Shown piece after piece: positions 23,590-34,700 of a stretch of 64,000 bases of DNA (the stretch's first letter is position 1; each line of letters begins with the position of its first letter). The notes under the pieces are model-generated. The model was not told the origin of the DNA. It worked only from the letters and a program-made list of their open reading frames with translations, and did not search any database. The DNA is from Azospirillum sp. RU38E (GTDB lineage Bacteria > Pseudomonadota > Alphaproteobacteria > Azospirillales > Azospirillaceae), in the NCBI RefSeq assembly GCF_900188385.1, contig NZ_FZOI01000016.1, positions 1-64,000 on the forward strand, given 5' to 3'. The position numbers and the translations under genes were made by a program.

Positions 23590-26500
23590 GGCGTGTCCTC
23601 CGGCGTCGGCGCGACGGGTTGCGGGAAAACTATATTAATAATAGTATTTGCAACAACCTTAACGAATGGATGCTGCAATAAAGTCATATGATTTCCCGGA
23701 ATACGCAAGACCTGAACGCCCCCCAGGGCTAGGTCCGACCAGCCCCAATCATCCCGCTTGTCCGCTGACGTGCCGGCGGTGGCGGTACGCAACAGGGTGA
23801 CGGCACCGCGCCACGGTTTGGGGTGGTACCCGACCGTGGCCCGCGCATTGCCGGCATAGACCTTGATCATCGGCCACAGCCCCTCCGCCCCGGCACCGCC
23901 GCGCAGGGTCATGTAGGCGCGCAGGTACGGCATCATGTTGCCCAGCACGGTGACGAACAGGAACCGCGCCGCCTCCACCGGGTTGGGTGTCTGGCCCTTG
24001 ATCTGGGCCGGGGTGTCGATCAGCAGGGTTGACGCCACGGTCCGCCCGCGCCGGTCCAGTTCGCGCGCCAGTTCGAACGCTACCGGGGCACCGAAGGACC
24101 AGCCGGCCACATGCACCGGCCCCTGCGGCCAGACCTGATCGATGGCGTCGGCAAACACCGCCGCCTGTCGCCCCAAATCCGCCAGGGCGGGGCCGCCATC
24201 CTGCATGCCGGGCGGCATCAGGGCATAGAAGGGCTGGTCTGGACCCAGTTCGGCCGCCAGCGGGAAATAGGGAAAGGCCGTGCCCATGATGGGGGTGGCC
24301 ATGAATAGCGGCGGCCTGGTGCCCCCCGGTTGGATGGCCAGCAGGGTGGGCGGCAGGGCCGACGACGCCCTGCCCATGCCGCCATCCAGCAGCAGGGCAA
24401 GCCCCGCCAGGGTCGGGACCTGCAGAAATTGCGTCACGGTGGGTGCCGTGCCGAACGCCGTCCGTACCCGCTTCAGCAAGGCCAGCGCCATCAGCGAATT
24501 GCCCCCCGACAGAAAGAAATTCGCCTCCGGCCCTGCCGGCGGCGTCCCCAAAACGTCCTGCCACAGGGGGGCTAGTCGCTGCTGTGTGCCTGTTAGGTCG
24601 GCTGTGACCGCCAGATCGCTCACATCTGCCGCCACCGGTCCTCTGCTGCGCGCCGGCGGATCGATCCAGTAGCGGCGGTGTTCCCAGGCATAGGCGGGCA
24701 GCCGCACGCACGACCAGCGTTGCGGCAGCCAGGGTGCCAGCGACACGGGCTGCCCCGCCGCGAACAGCCGCCCCATCGCCTCGGCAAAGGCCAGCGGCGC
24801 ATCACAATCGCGCCGCAACGTGCCCAACGCCAGACCTGTGCGACCAACACCGGCCAGGGTGGCACGCACGGGTGCGGTCAACACAGGATGTGGGCTGGCC
24901 TCCAGAAACACGCCATAACCTTGCGCCGACAGGGCCTCCACGGCTTCCTGGAACCGCACCATGCCACGCAGGTTACGCCACCAGTAATCCACACCCAGCT
25001 CACCGGCACCAATCCAGGTGCCAGTGACGGTGGAAAAGAAGGGAATGACGGGTGCCTGCGGCCCGATCCCCGCAAGCGCGTCGCGCAGCTTCCCTTCCAG
25101 CGGGTCCATCTGCGGCCCGTGGGAAGCCACGTCCACCTTGACCCAGGCGGTCGAGGCCCCCTCCCCATCCATTACCGCCGCGAGCCGTTCCAGCGCCGCC
25201 CGGTCGCCAGACAGCACACAATTGCCGGGGCCATTGGTCACGGCCACGGCAACCAGATCGGTGATACCCTGGGTCGCCAACATTTGTTCCGCCGCTGCCG
25301 GTGCCCGGTCTACGGCCAGCATGGCCCCCTGGCCCGCCAGGGTGCGCAGCAGGGCGCTGCGCCGGCAGATGATGCGGGCACCATCCTCCAGGCTCAAGCC
25401 ACCCGACACCACCGCCGCCGCCACCTCCCCCATCGAATGGCCGATGACGGCATCAGGCACCACGCCCTTGCTCCGCCACAGTGCCGCCAGCGCCACCTGC
25501 ATGGCGAACAGGGCTGGCTGCACCACGTCGATCCGGTCCAGGGAGGCATCCGGCCCCTCCCCGCGCAAGGTGGCCGCCAAGTCCCAGTCAACCCAGGGTG
25601 CCATGGCCCGCGCGCAGGCCAGAACAGCGTCGCGGAACACCGGTTCCGCCGCCATCAGGTCGCGTCCCATGCCGGGCCATTGCGATCCCTGGCCGGGGAA
25701 GATGAACACGCTGCGCCGCGCCGATCCCAACCTTTCTGCATGCAGGTCCGCGTCGCCCGCCACATTGGGGGCCGCCGCCTCTAATGCCGCCGCCAGTTCC
25801 TCCCGGTTACGACCGGCCACGGCCAGCCGCCAGGGCAGCAGGGTGCGGCGGTGAAAGGCCGTACCGCAGAGATCGGCTAGGCCTACGCCCGTCCCCCGCA
25901 GGAATTCCGCATAGCGCCCGGCCAACCCCGCCAGTGCCGCCGGCGACTTCGCCGACAGCAGCAGCAACCCCGGCCCCAACCAGCCGTCACCCGTCGGTAC
26001 CGGCCTTTGTGGCGGTTGCCCCAGCACCAGATGGGCGTTGGTGCCACCAATGCCAAACGCGCTGACCCCTGCCAGCCGCCTCCCCCCCCGATCAGGCCAG
26101 TCCTGCCGCCGGTCTGCCAGGATAAAGGGCGTGCGCTCCAGCCCCAGGGCAGGGTTGGGCTGCCCGACATGCAAGGTCGGCGGGATCACCCCGTCACGCA
26201 CCGCCAGCGCCGCCTTGATCAGCCCGGCCACACCGGCCGCCGTATCCAGATGGCCCACGGCCGATTTGATGGTGCCCAGCCGGCAATAGCCCGTGGCCTT
26301 GGTGCTGCGCCGGAACGCTTCGGTCAGGGCTGCCACCTCGATCGGGTCGCCCAGCGGTGTGCCGGTGCCATGCGCCTCAACATAGCCGATCTGGCCCGCA
26401 TCGACGCCCGCCACCTCCTGCGCCAATGCCACGACGCGGGCCTGACCCCGGACGCCGGGGGCCGTAAAGCCGGCCTTGGCCGCCCCGTCATTATTGACTG

Positions 26501-27338
26501 CCGTGCCCAGGATCACCGCGTCGATCAGGTCGCCATCGGCCACGGCGTCGGCCAGCCGCTTCAGCACCACGGCAGCACTGCCACTGCCGAACACGGTGCC
26601 GGCGGCATCGGCGGCAAAGGCCCGGCAATGCCCGTCGGGCGACAGGATCATGCCCTCTTGATGCAGATATCCGGCCCCCTGCGGCACGGTGATGGTCGAT
26701 CCGCCGGCCAGGGCCACGTCGCATTCATAGGCCAGCAACGCCTGACAGGCCATGTGAACGGCAACCAGCGAGGTGGAACAGGCCGTCTGCACGGTGATGG
26801 CCGGTCCGGTCAAGTCCAGCTTATAGGCCACCCGCGTGGCCAGGAAATCCTTGTCATTGCCGATGATGGTGGCAAAGTCGGCAGCCGTATCCTCACTGAC
26901 CGCCCCCGCCCCCCGGAACAGGTTGTGCAGCAGATAGGTGGGCACGCCGCAGCCGGCATAGATGCCGATCGGTCCCTCCGTCCGCGCCGGATCGATGCCG
27001 GCCTGTTCCAGCGCCTCCCACGCCACCTCCAGGAACACGCGCTGCTGCGGGTCCAGCCGGGCCGCCTCCAGCGCGCTATAGCCGAAAAAACCGGCATCGA
27101 ACCGGTCATGGCCATCCAGCAACCCCTGGCGCGGCACGAATCCCGGATCGCGACGTACATGATCTGGTACACCGGCAGCGCGCAGCTGTTCGTCGGTCAG
27201 GGTCGATATCCCCTCCACCCCGTCCAGCAGGTTACGCCAGAGCGCCTCCACACTGCCGGCACCGGGAAAGCGACCGGCCATGCCAATGATGGCGATGCCG
27301 TCGGGGGTAGCGGCGATGCCGTCGGGCTGCGTGCTCAA
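23586..27338 (-). CDS. PKS G: terminal module KS-AT-ACP-TE
   Basis: This 1250-aa type I PKS protein ends the assembly line. KS spans about residues 12-430 (TACSTS with Cys near 185, EAHGTGTPLGD, SAVGHLDTAAG). AT spans about 540-850, with GHSMGE near 633 and VASH near 737, which predicts methylmalonyl-CoA. The carrier protein has 'FFLSGGNSLMAL' (Ser near 946). The thioesterase has GWSFGA (Ser near 1078), Asp in 'LLIDTPAQ' near 1107 and His in 'GNHMTLLQHP' near 1216. There is no KR, DH or ER, so the last beta-keto group is kept. The KS resembles those following peptide carriers, which fits the preceding NRPS. No N-terminal docking helix is seen. The gene overlaps the NRPS gene and the dehydrogenase gene by ATGA. 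Confidence 0.95.
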   Translation of the reverse strand: MSTQPDGIAATPDGIAIIGMAGRFPGAGSVEALWRNLLDGVEGISTLTDEQLRAAGVPDHVRRDPGFVPRQGLLDGHDRFDAGFFGYSALEAARLDPQQRVFLEVAWEALEQAGIDPARTEGPIGIYAGCGVPTYLLHNLFRGAGAVSEDTAADFATIIGNDKDFLATRVAYKLDLTGPAITVQTACSTSLVAVHMACQALLAYECDVALAGGSTITVPQGAGYLHQEGMILSPDGHCRAFAADAAGTVFGSGSAAVVLKRLADAVADGDLIDAVILGTAVNNDGAAKAGFTAPGVRGQARVVALAQEVAGVDAGQIGYVEAHGTGTPLGDPIEVAALTEAFRRSTKATGYCRLGTIKSAVGHLDTAAGVAGLIKAALAVRDGVIPPTLHVGQPNPALGLERTPFILADRRQDWPDRGGRRLAGVSAFGIGGTNAHLVLGQPPQRPVPTGDGWLGPGLLLLSAKSPAALAGLAGRYAEFLRGTGVGLADLCGTAFHRRTLLPWRLAVAGRNREELAAALEAAAPNVAGDADLHAERLGSARRSVFIFPGQGSQWPGMGRDLMAAEPVFRDAVLACARAMAPWVDWDLAATLRGEGPDASLDRIDVVQPALFAMQVALAALWRSKGVVPDAVIGHSMGEVAAAVVSGGLSLEDGARIICRRSALLRTLAGQGAMLAVDRAPAAAEQMLATQGITDLVAVAVTNGPGNCVLSGDRAALERLAAVMDGEGASTAWVKVDVASHGPQMDPLEGKLRDALAGIGPQAPVIPFFSTVTGTWIGAGELGVDYWWRNLRGMVRFQEAVEALSAQGYGVFLEASPHPVLTAPVRATLAGVGRTGLALGTLRRDCDAPLAFAEAMGRLFAAGQPVSLAPWLPQRWSCVRLPAYAWEHRRYWIDPPARSRGPVAADVSDLAVTADLTGTQQRLAPLWQDVLGTPPAGPEANFFLSGGNSLMALALLKRVRTAFGTAPTVTQFLQVPTLAGLALLLDGGMGRASSALPPTLLAIQPGGTRPPLFMATPIMGTAFPYFPLAAELGPDQPFYALMPPGMQDGGPALADLGRQAAVFADAIDQVWPQGPVHVAGWSFGAPVAFELARELDRRGRTVASTLLIDTPAQIKGQTPNPVEAARFLFVTVLGNMMPYLRAYMTLRGGAGAEGLWPMIKVYAGNARATVGYHPKPWRGAVTLLRTATAGTSADKRDDWGWSDLALGGVQVLRIPGNHMTLLQHPFVKVVANTIINIVFPQPVAPTPEDTP

Positions 27339-30300
27339 TTCGTCTCTCCTGTCACGGGCCGGCGGCGGCGGGCGAGCGCCGCGCGGCGCAGGCCGGCACG
27401 GTCACGCGCGTCATCCCCTTCATCCGCGTCCCCGCCTGCCAGCATCCCGGCCAGACCGGCAATGGTGGGCAGGCGGAACAGGTCGGTCATGGCAATGCCA
27501 CCGGGCGGCAGGATATCGGCCAGATCGGCGTTCAGCCGGGCTTGCAAGGTGGCCAGCAGCAATGAATGGCCCCCCAGGTCAAAGAAATTATCGTTCACGC
27601 CCACGCTGTCCCGTCCCAGCACCTCCCGCCACAGGCCGGCCAGCCGTTCCTCCACGCCCGTGCGCGGGGCCAGGCTGGCCGTGGCCAGAGCGACGGCGGG
27701 GTCGGGCAAGGCCTTGCGGTCGATCTTACCATTGGACGTGCGCGGCAAGCCGGCCAGGAAGGTCCATGCCGATGGCAGCATGTAGGGCGGCAATCGCACC
27801 GCCAGATGGGCCCGCAGCGCTTCCGTCCCTGGTGCCGCCCCATGCGGTACGATCCAGGCGGCCAGCCGCCCCTCACCATCGGCACCGGGACAGACGGCGG
27901 CCACCGCTTCCGCCACCCCCGGATGACTGGCCAGCACCGCTTCGATCTCCTCCAGCTCGATCCGGAAGCCCCTCAGTTTCACCTGATGGTCCGCACGGCC
28001 CTGGAACAGCAGCACCCCGTCGCCGCGCCAGCGGGCCAGATCTCCGGTGCGATAGACCCGCCCGCCCGGCACGAACGGATCATCCCCGAACCGCTGCGCC
28101 GTCAGGTCCGGCCGGTTGTGATAGCCCATCGCCACCCCGTCGCCGCCGATCAGCAACTCGCCCGTCACCCCCACGGGCACGGGCCGGCCGGCGGCATCGA
28201 CGATATAAACGCGCGTATTGCCGACGGGCCGGCCGATGGGCACGGGGCCGGCACTGCGTTCAACCATGTGCGCCGTGGACCAGATGGTCGTCTCCGTCGG
28301 GCCGAACATGTTCCACAAGATGCAGCCCGCCCCCGCAGGCAGCAGCACGTCGGCCAGATCGCGGGGCAACGCCTCCCCCCCCACCAGCATGGTCAGGCCG
28401 GGATCGGGCCGCCATCCCGCCGCCAGCAGCAGGCGCCAGCCGGCCGGTGTCATCTGCATGAAACTGGGCTTGCAGACGGCCAGCCGCCCCGCCAGTTTCA
28501 CCCCGTCGCGCCCTTCCTCCGCCGTTGCCAGTTCCACCACCGCCCCCACGGACAGGGGCAAAAACAGCTCCAACCCGGCAATGTCGAAGGACAGGGTCGT
28601 CACCGCCAGCAGCCGGTCACCCGGACCGAAACCCAGCAACCCGCGCATCGCCACCAGGAAATTGCCCAGATTATGGTGGCTGACCACCACCCCCTTGGGC
28701 CGGCCCGTGGTGCCGGACGTGTAGAGTATGTAAGCGGGGCTCGACATGTCCGGTGCCAGGACCGGCGGGGCGGCATCGGCATGGGCCGGCAGTTCCGCCA
28801 GCCGGCAGCCGCTGGCCGCCAGCACTTGTGCCGTGCCCGCATCCACCAGCACCAGGGCGCAGCCGGCATCGCCCACGATAAAGGCCAGCCGGTCGGCCGG
28901 ATGCGCCGGGTCCAGCGGCACATAGGCCGCCCCCGCCCGCCAGACGGCGATCAAGGCGGCCACCATATCCGGCGTGCGGTCCAGGCAGATGCCGACCCTG
29001 TCACCCGGACCGATCCCCTGCGCCGCCAGCCAGCCAGCCAGGGCGCCCGACCGTGCCCACAGGCCGGCATGGGTCAGCACAGAAGCGCCCTGCGCCACGG
29101 CCGGCGCCTCGGATCGTTCACGCGCCCGCAGCAGCACCAACGGGTGCGGCACGGGTTCCGCCAGTGCGGTGTCGTTCCAGGTACGGGTCACCAGGGCCAG
29201 CCCAGCCGCGTCCAGCAGGGGCAGGTCGGCCACGGGCCGGTCGGGATCGGCCAGTGCCGCCGACAGCAGGGTCAGCAGATGGCCCCGCAGCCGGTCGATG
29301 CTGTCGGCATCGAACAGGTCGCTGTCATACTTGATCTCTGCCGACAGTCCATCCCCCTCGGGCCGGAACTCGAAGGCCAGATCCAGTTGCGATCCCTGCA
29401 GGTCGATATCCAGCGCCCGGAACCCGGTGCCATCGCCGACATGGACCATCTGGTTCTGCAAAACCACCATGGCCTGGAAGATGGGCGGGCGGCTGGGATC
29501 GCGCACCACGGCCAGTTCCTCCAGAAGCAGCGGGAACGGATAGGCGCTGTGGCCCAATGAAGCCGCCGCATCCGCCGCTGTGCGCGACAGCAGGGTGGCA
29601 AAGCTGGGCTGGTCGGCGAAGCCGGCGCGCAGCACCATGGGATTGATGAAATCGCCGATGGTGGCGGCAAAGCCTTCATCCGCCCGCCCTGCCGTGGGCG
29701 TACCCAGCAGCACCTCTGCGGCCCCGGCCCACCGGTGCAGCAGCGCCTGGCACGCCGCCGCCAGCAGCGCAAACAGGGTCACGCCCCGATCGCGCGCAAC
29801 CGCGCGTGCGGCCGCAGTCAGGCCCGTGCCCAGGGCGAAGCGCACAGATGCACCCCGGAAACCCTGCACGGCCGGGCGCGGTCGGTCGGTCGGCAGATCC
29901 AGCACGGGCAGCGGCCCCGCCAGCCGTTCCCGCCAATAGGCTCGCGCCGCGACACCCGCCGGCCCCGCCAGCCAGGCACGTTGCGCTGCCGTGAAATCGG
30001 CATAGCGCCGGGCCGGGGCCGGCGGCAGGGGCGATCCTGTCTGTTGATGGGCCAGACAGGCGCGCAGGTCGCGGGCCAGCAGGGCCAGGGACCAGAAATC
30101 AATGGTGATATGATGCAGGGCCAGGAACAGCACGAACCGCCCGCCACCGCGGTCGAACAGCGCCGCCCGCCAGCCCAGCCCCTGTTCCAGATCAAAGGGC
30201 TGGGCATAGGCATCCGCGATGGCCCCATGCAGGCGATCCTCGCCCCAACCCTGGGCATCCACCTGCCGGATCTCCAGCGGCAGGCCGGGGGCCGGTTCCT

Positions 30301-31774
30301 GCACCGGTTGCCCGTCGATCAGGGGAAAGCAGGCATCCAGCACATCATGCCGGCGGCGCAGCAGACCCAAGGCTGCTTCCAGCGGGCCGGCATCGGGCAG
30401 TCCGTCGATCTCCACGGCGAAAGGCAGCGTATAGGCGGCACTGTCCGGTGCCATGCGCGACAGCAACCACATGGAACGTTGGTTATAGGAAAGCGGCGAC
30501 CGGGTGGGTGCCGTCGCCTGCCGCTGTTGCTGTTGTTGCTGCAGGCGCAGCATCAGCAGGGCGCGTTTGGCCGGCGACAGGGCGGACAGGTCAACCCCTG
30601 GTACCAAGCCTTCCCCTTCTTGCGATGCGGCGGACAGGCGGGCGACAAGTTTATCCATCAATGCCTCGGCTTCAGGCGCTCCCAGCAGCGGGTCGGGGCG
30701 GGTCAGGGTCAAGCCCAGGCTGCCATCGCCACCGGTGACGGCGGCCAGCACCAGTTGCGTGGCCGGCGGCACCACGGCGAAATCCAGCGCCGAGGCCCCC
30801 GGCACAGCCACCCGCCCCAGATTGGTCAGGCCCAGACGGTCCGGCGTGAAGCGACCGATATCGGCGATGGCCGCCGTCAGCAGGCCGGGTTCAGCCAGCC
30901 GCGACAAGGCCACAAGATGGGCGGGCAATAGCCGCTCCGGCACGGCGCGGTCGCGCACCGCCGCCGAAACCTCCCGTGCCAGCGTCCAGAACGGGGTGTC
31001 GGGGCTGGCGGCATGGGCCGTCGTCACCTCTGCCACGGCCAGGGTAAAATCCTGCCCACCGCCCAATGCCGCCTGCACCGAAACGGGGCTGGTCAGGCTG
31101 AACCCGCCCGCCCGGCCCGTGGCCGGCAGCAGGGCCGCCGCCAGCGCGCCCTGCAGGCTGGCCTCTTCCTGCCGCGCCCGGCGGCCCAGGGCATCAACCA
31201 ATCCCGCTTCCAACCGGCGATGGCTCAGCCGTGGATGCCAGCCGGCGGGTGTCAGCGACACCAGCGGCAGGCTGGCAGGGGGAGCCGGCAGCCCAGCGAC
31301 GGCGGCGGCGTGGATTTCATAGGCGGGCGGGAATGCACGCCCGCCCTCCGCATGTCCCAGCAATGCCGCCAGCAGCCGCATCCCGGCATGGGCATCGCCC
31401 AGCGCATGATGGAAGCAGACCAGCAGGTCCGCCCCGCCGCCGGCATCACGTAACAAGGTCACTCGCCATAGCGGGCCACCATCCCGCCGGAATGACGTTG
31501 CTAGTTCCGTCTCCGCCACCGCCAGCCATCCGCCGGCCCCGTCACGGACAGTCAGGCCAGCCGGCCCGGCATCGGGATGCCAAAAGGGCACCCCGGCGGT
31601 GCCGATGCGGGCGCGCAGCAGCGGATGCGCTGCCTGGGCCGCCACCATCGCCGTCGCCAGCCGGTCGGGATCAATGCCCGCATCCAGCCGGGCGCGGACC
31701 ACGACATGCATGGGGCGGAACCCGTCCAGCGCCAGGAACAGTTGTTCCAGCAGGCCCGCCGCGCGCCCCGTCAT
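27335..31774 (-). CDS. NRPS: PapA-like acyltransferase domain - C - A(Gly) - PCP
   Basis: This 1479-aa protein has four domains. Residues 1-400 form a condensation/acyltransferase-like domain with HHxxxD (HHALGD near 121) and 'LTNLGRV' near 325, resembling PapA-type polyketide acyltransferases. A Gln-rich linker near 415 joins it to a standard C domain (HHITIDFWS near 555). The A domain (about 880-1350) has 'YTSGTTGRPKG' near 1025, 'NMFGPTETTIW' and 'SNGKIDRKAL'. Reading the ten pocket positions by alignment to GrsA gives D-I-L-Q-L-G-M-I-W-K, close to the glycine code DILQLGLIWK. The PCP has 'FFDLGGHSLLLA' (Ser near 1402). It overlaps both neighbours by ATGA and would add glycine to the polyketide chain from PKS F. 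Confidence 0.93.
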   Translation of the reverse strand: MTGRAAGLLEQLFLALDGFRPMHVVVRARLDAGIDPDRLATAMVAAQAAHPLLRARIGTAGVPFWHPDAGPAGLTVRDGAGGWLAVAETELATSFRRDGGPLWRVTLLRDAGGGADLLVCFHHALGDAHAGMRLLAALLGHAEGGRAFPPAYEIHAAAVAGLPAPPASLPLVSLTPAGWHPRLSHRRLEAGLVDALGRRARQEEASLQGALAAALLPATGRAGGFSLTSPVSVQAALGGGQDFTLAVAEVTTAHAASPDTPFWTLAREVSAAVRDRAVPERLLPAHLVALSRLAEPGLLTAAIADIGRFTPDRLGLTNLGRVAVPGASALDFAVVPPATQLVLAAVTGGDGSLGLTLTRPDPLLGAPEAEALMDKLVARLSAASQEGEGLVPGVDLSALSPAKRALLMLRLQQQQQQRQATAPTRSPLSYNQRSMWLLSRMAPDSAAYTLPFAVEIDGLPDAGPLEAALGLLRRRHDVLDACFPLIDGQPVQEPAPGLPLEIRQVDAQGWGEDRLHGAIADAYAQPFDLEQGLGWRAALFDRGGGRFVLFLALHHITIDFWSLALLARDLRACLAHQQTGSPLPPAPARRYADFTAAQRAWLAGPAGVAARAYWRERLAGPLPVLDLPTDRPRPAVQGFRGASVRFALGTGLTAAARAVARDRGVTLFALLAAACQALLHRWAGAAEVLLGTPTAGRADEGFAATIGDFINPMVLRAGFADQPSFATLLSRTAADAAASLGHSAYPFPLLLEELAVVRDPSRPPIFQAMVVLQNQMVHVGDGTGFRALDIDLQGSQLDLAFEFRPEGDGLSAEIKYDSDLFDADSIDRLRGHLLTLLSAALADPDRPVADLPLLDAAGLALVTRTWNDTALAEPVPHPLVLLRARERSEAPAVAQGASVLTHAGLWARSGALAGWLAAQGIGPGDRVGICLDRTPDMVAALIAVWRAGAAYVPLDPAHPADRLAFIVGDAGCALVLVDAGTAQVLAASGCRLAELPAHADAAPPVLAPDMSSPAYILYTSGTTGRPKGVVVSHHNLGNFLVAMRGLLGFGPGDRLLAVTTLSFDIAGLELFLPLSVGAVVELATAEEGRDGVKLAGRLAVCKPSFMQMTPAGWRLLLAAGWRPDPGLTMLVGGEALPRDLADVLLPAGAGCILWNMFGPTETTIWSTAHMVERSAGPVPIGRPVGNTRVYIVDAAGRPVPVGVTGELLIGGDGVAMGYHNRPDLTAQRFGDDPFVPGGRVYRTGDLARWRGDGVLLFQGRADHQVKLRGFRIELEEIEAVLASHPGVAEAVAAVCPGADGEGRLAAWIVPHGAAPGTEALRAHLAVRLPPYMLPSAWTFLAGLPRTSNGKIDRKALPDPAVALATASLAPRTGVEERLAGLWREVLGRDSVGVNDNFFDLGGHSLLLATLQARLNADLADILPPGGIAMTDLFRLPTIAGLAGMLAGGDADEGDDARDRAGLRRAALARRRRPVTGETN

Positions 31775-34700
31775 GCTACACCCCCGGCAGCGGCTTCGGC
31801 GGCCAGCAGTGCCTCCACCTCCTCCTCCGACAGATTGTCGATATCGGCCATCAGCCGGGCAAGGTCGGCATCAGGCGAGGCGGCTTGCGTTACCGGTGCG
31901 GCAGACAACCCCTCCGCAACCGCCGCCGTCAGGGTCACGACACTACCCCCCGCCAGGGATGCCGCAAGCGGCAGGGAGATGCCGAAGCTCTTCTCCACAT
32001 GCCGGTGCAGTTCGATCGCCGTGAAACTGTCCAGCCCCTGGCGCAAAAGCGACTGGCCAGGGTCCAGCAATGCCGGTGCGATTGACAGCACCCTTGCCGA
32101 CAGGGCCGCCATGGCGGCCTGGATCGCTGGCAACCGGTCAGGGGCAGGCAGCGCCATCACCTCCGCACGCAGGTCGCGCGACACCGGTGGTGCAACCAGC
32201 CCGTCGCCCCGCACCAAATCTACGATCAGCGGAGCCGGGGCCGATCCGGCGTGCAAGCCCCGGAACCGCTGCCAATCGACCGGCAGCGGCACCGCCACGG
32301 GTACGTTCAGGCCAAGCGCGCTGTCCAGCACCGCCATCACCTGTTCCGGGCCCATCGGGTCCAGGCCGATATCCCTGGCCCCGCCACCCGCCGCCAGACC
32401 GGGGCCGGCCAGCACCGGCCACGCCACGGACAGGGCCGGCTGGCCGCGTGCCCGCCGCACCTGCGCCAGCGCATCCAGCCCGGCATTGGCCGCGGCATAG
32501 ACCGCCTGCCCCGGCGCGCCCAGCAACCCCGCCAGGGAACTGTTCAGCACGAACAGGTCCAGCGGGTCAGCCTGCGTCAACCGGTCCAGCAGCAGCGCGC
32601 CGTCCAGCTTGGCCGACAGCACGGTGGCGATGCGTGCCGGTGTCTGCGCGGCCAGGATGCCATCATCCAGCACGCCCGCCGCATGGATGACACCGCGCAG
32701 GGGCGGCAATGTTCGGCGCAATTCGTCCAGCAGGGTCGTCATGGCCCCGGCATCGGCGCAATCGCCCGCCCGCCAGGTGACGCGCGGGTCGGCCCCGCCC
32801 GCCGGGTCCGGCCGTCGCGACAGCAGCACGACATGCCCCGCGCCGCGCGCCAGCAGCCAGCGGCACAGCGTCCGGCCCAGCCCGCCCGTACCGCCCGTCA
32901 CCAGATAGGTGCCATCGCCCCGCAGATGCACGGTCGTGCCCGCCCCCTGGACCGGCAACAGACGCTGCCGCTGCACGAACCCGCCCTGAAGCTGGAACTC
33001 TTCCGTGCCGGGCCGCGCCAGCAGGGCGGTGATGGCAGCCACATCCGTGCCATTCCCCGCCAGCAGGCGATGGCCCGCCCGTTCCGGATATTCCATCGCG
33101 AAGCCGCGATGCAGACCCCAGAGCGCGCCGGCCACCGGTGATGATTGCGTCACCAGCAGATGCACCCGGCCCGCAGCACCGGTCAGCACGGCCGCCGCCT
33201 GTGCCACCATCGCCGCCCCGTCGCCCGTGCCGTCGGCGATCAGCACCAGATCGGCATCGACCGGCGCGCCTTGCACCGACAGCGCATCGGCCAGTCCCCC
33301 TGCCCCCAGCCCCAGGGCCACAGCGCGCAAGGGTGCGACACCCACACCAGCCCCATCATCCTGCACCCAGCCCGGCACATAGAGCGGCACCGGTTTTGGC
33401 GCTATGGCGGGCAGCAGGGGGGCGTTGCCGCTGCCCTCATGCCAGAAGCGCCGCCGTTGCCAGGGATAGGATGGCAGGTCCAGGACGCGCCCTGCCGGGG
33501 ACAGAAGATCCCAGCGGATACTGTCCAAACCTGCCTGATACAGGCGGCCCAGCGCCGTCAGGGCCGCAACGTGGCCGTCGGTCCCGCGCCGCAGGCCGGG
33601 CACCACCAGCGCCTCCCGCCCCCGCACCAGGGCCGTGCGGGCAATGGCGGGGGACAGGGCCGGATGGGCACCGATCTCCAGGAAGATGGGCGTCGCGCTA
33701 GCCGACAGCAGGGACACCACCGCCCCCTGGAAATCCACCCGCGCCCGCAGATTGCGCGCCCAATAGTCGGCATCGGGTGCCTGTGTCAGGGGCGTGGCGG
33801 TGACGGTGGAGATCATGGGCAAGCGCGGCGCTTCAGCCACCAGCCCGATCAGCGCATCGCGCAGGGCAGCGGCAGGCTGCTCCATCAACGGGCCATGGAA
33901 GGCGATGGGCACGGAAAGCCGTGTGGCCCGGATGCCCTGGCCCGTCAGGTCAGCCACCAGCCGGTCGATGGCCACCCCATCGCCAGAAACAGCCACACTG
34001 TCCGGCCCGTTCAGGGCAGCAATGGCGATATCAAGCCCCAGCCGGTCAATGGCGGCCTGGGCGGCCCCCTCATCCAGGGACAGGGCCGCCGTGGCGCCTG
34101 CCGCCTGTTGTGACAGTCGGGTCCGGGCCACGACAATGCGCGCCGCCGCCGCCAGGGTGATGCAGCCGGCGGCATAGGCCGCCGCCACCTCGCCCAGGCT
34201 ATGGCCGATCACACTCTCTGGCTCCACCCCCCAATGGCGATAAAGGGCCAGTAGAGCGACCTGCAGCGCGAACAGGCCGCAGGCCGCGTCCATCACATCT
34301 TCCACCGGCACGGCCACCCCGTCCGGCCGCATCAGCAGCAGGTCGGCCACGCCGGGCCCTCCGGCCGCGACGATGGCGGCATCGGCCGCGTCCAGGGCGG
34401 CCCGGAAGGCCGGTTCCCGTACCCCCAGCCCCGCCGCCGCCCCGCGCCATAGATTGCCCTGGCCGGAAAAGACAAAAACCAGCTTGCCCCCATCCGGTTC
34501 AGCAACCGACGCATCAGCCAGGGCCGCTGCCAACCCCACCGCATCGGACCCGACCACGGCCAACCGGCAGCGGTGATGTTCCCGACGCCGTGCGGCGGTA
34601 TAGGCCACATCCCCGGCGCAAGGGTTTTCGCGGGCCAGCCAGTGCCGCATACGCGCGGACAGGTCGCGCAGTGCAGCCGGGCTGCGCGCCGACAAGGGCA

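Noticed and set aside
30520-30545. CAG/CAA-like repeat in the NRPS gene as a microsatellite or frameshift
   Set aside because: It keeps the reading frame and encodes a short Gln-rich linker between two domains, a normal interdomain sequence.
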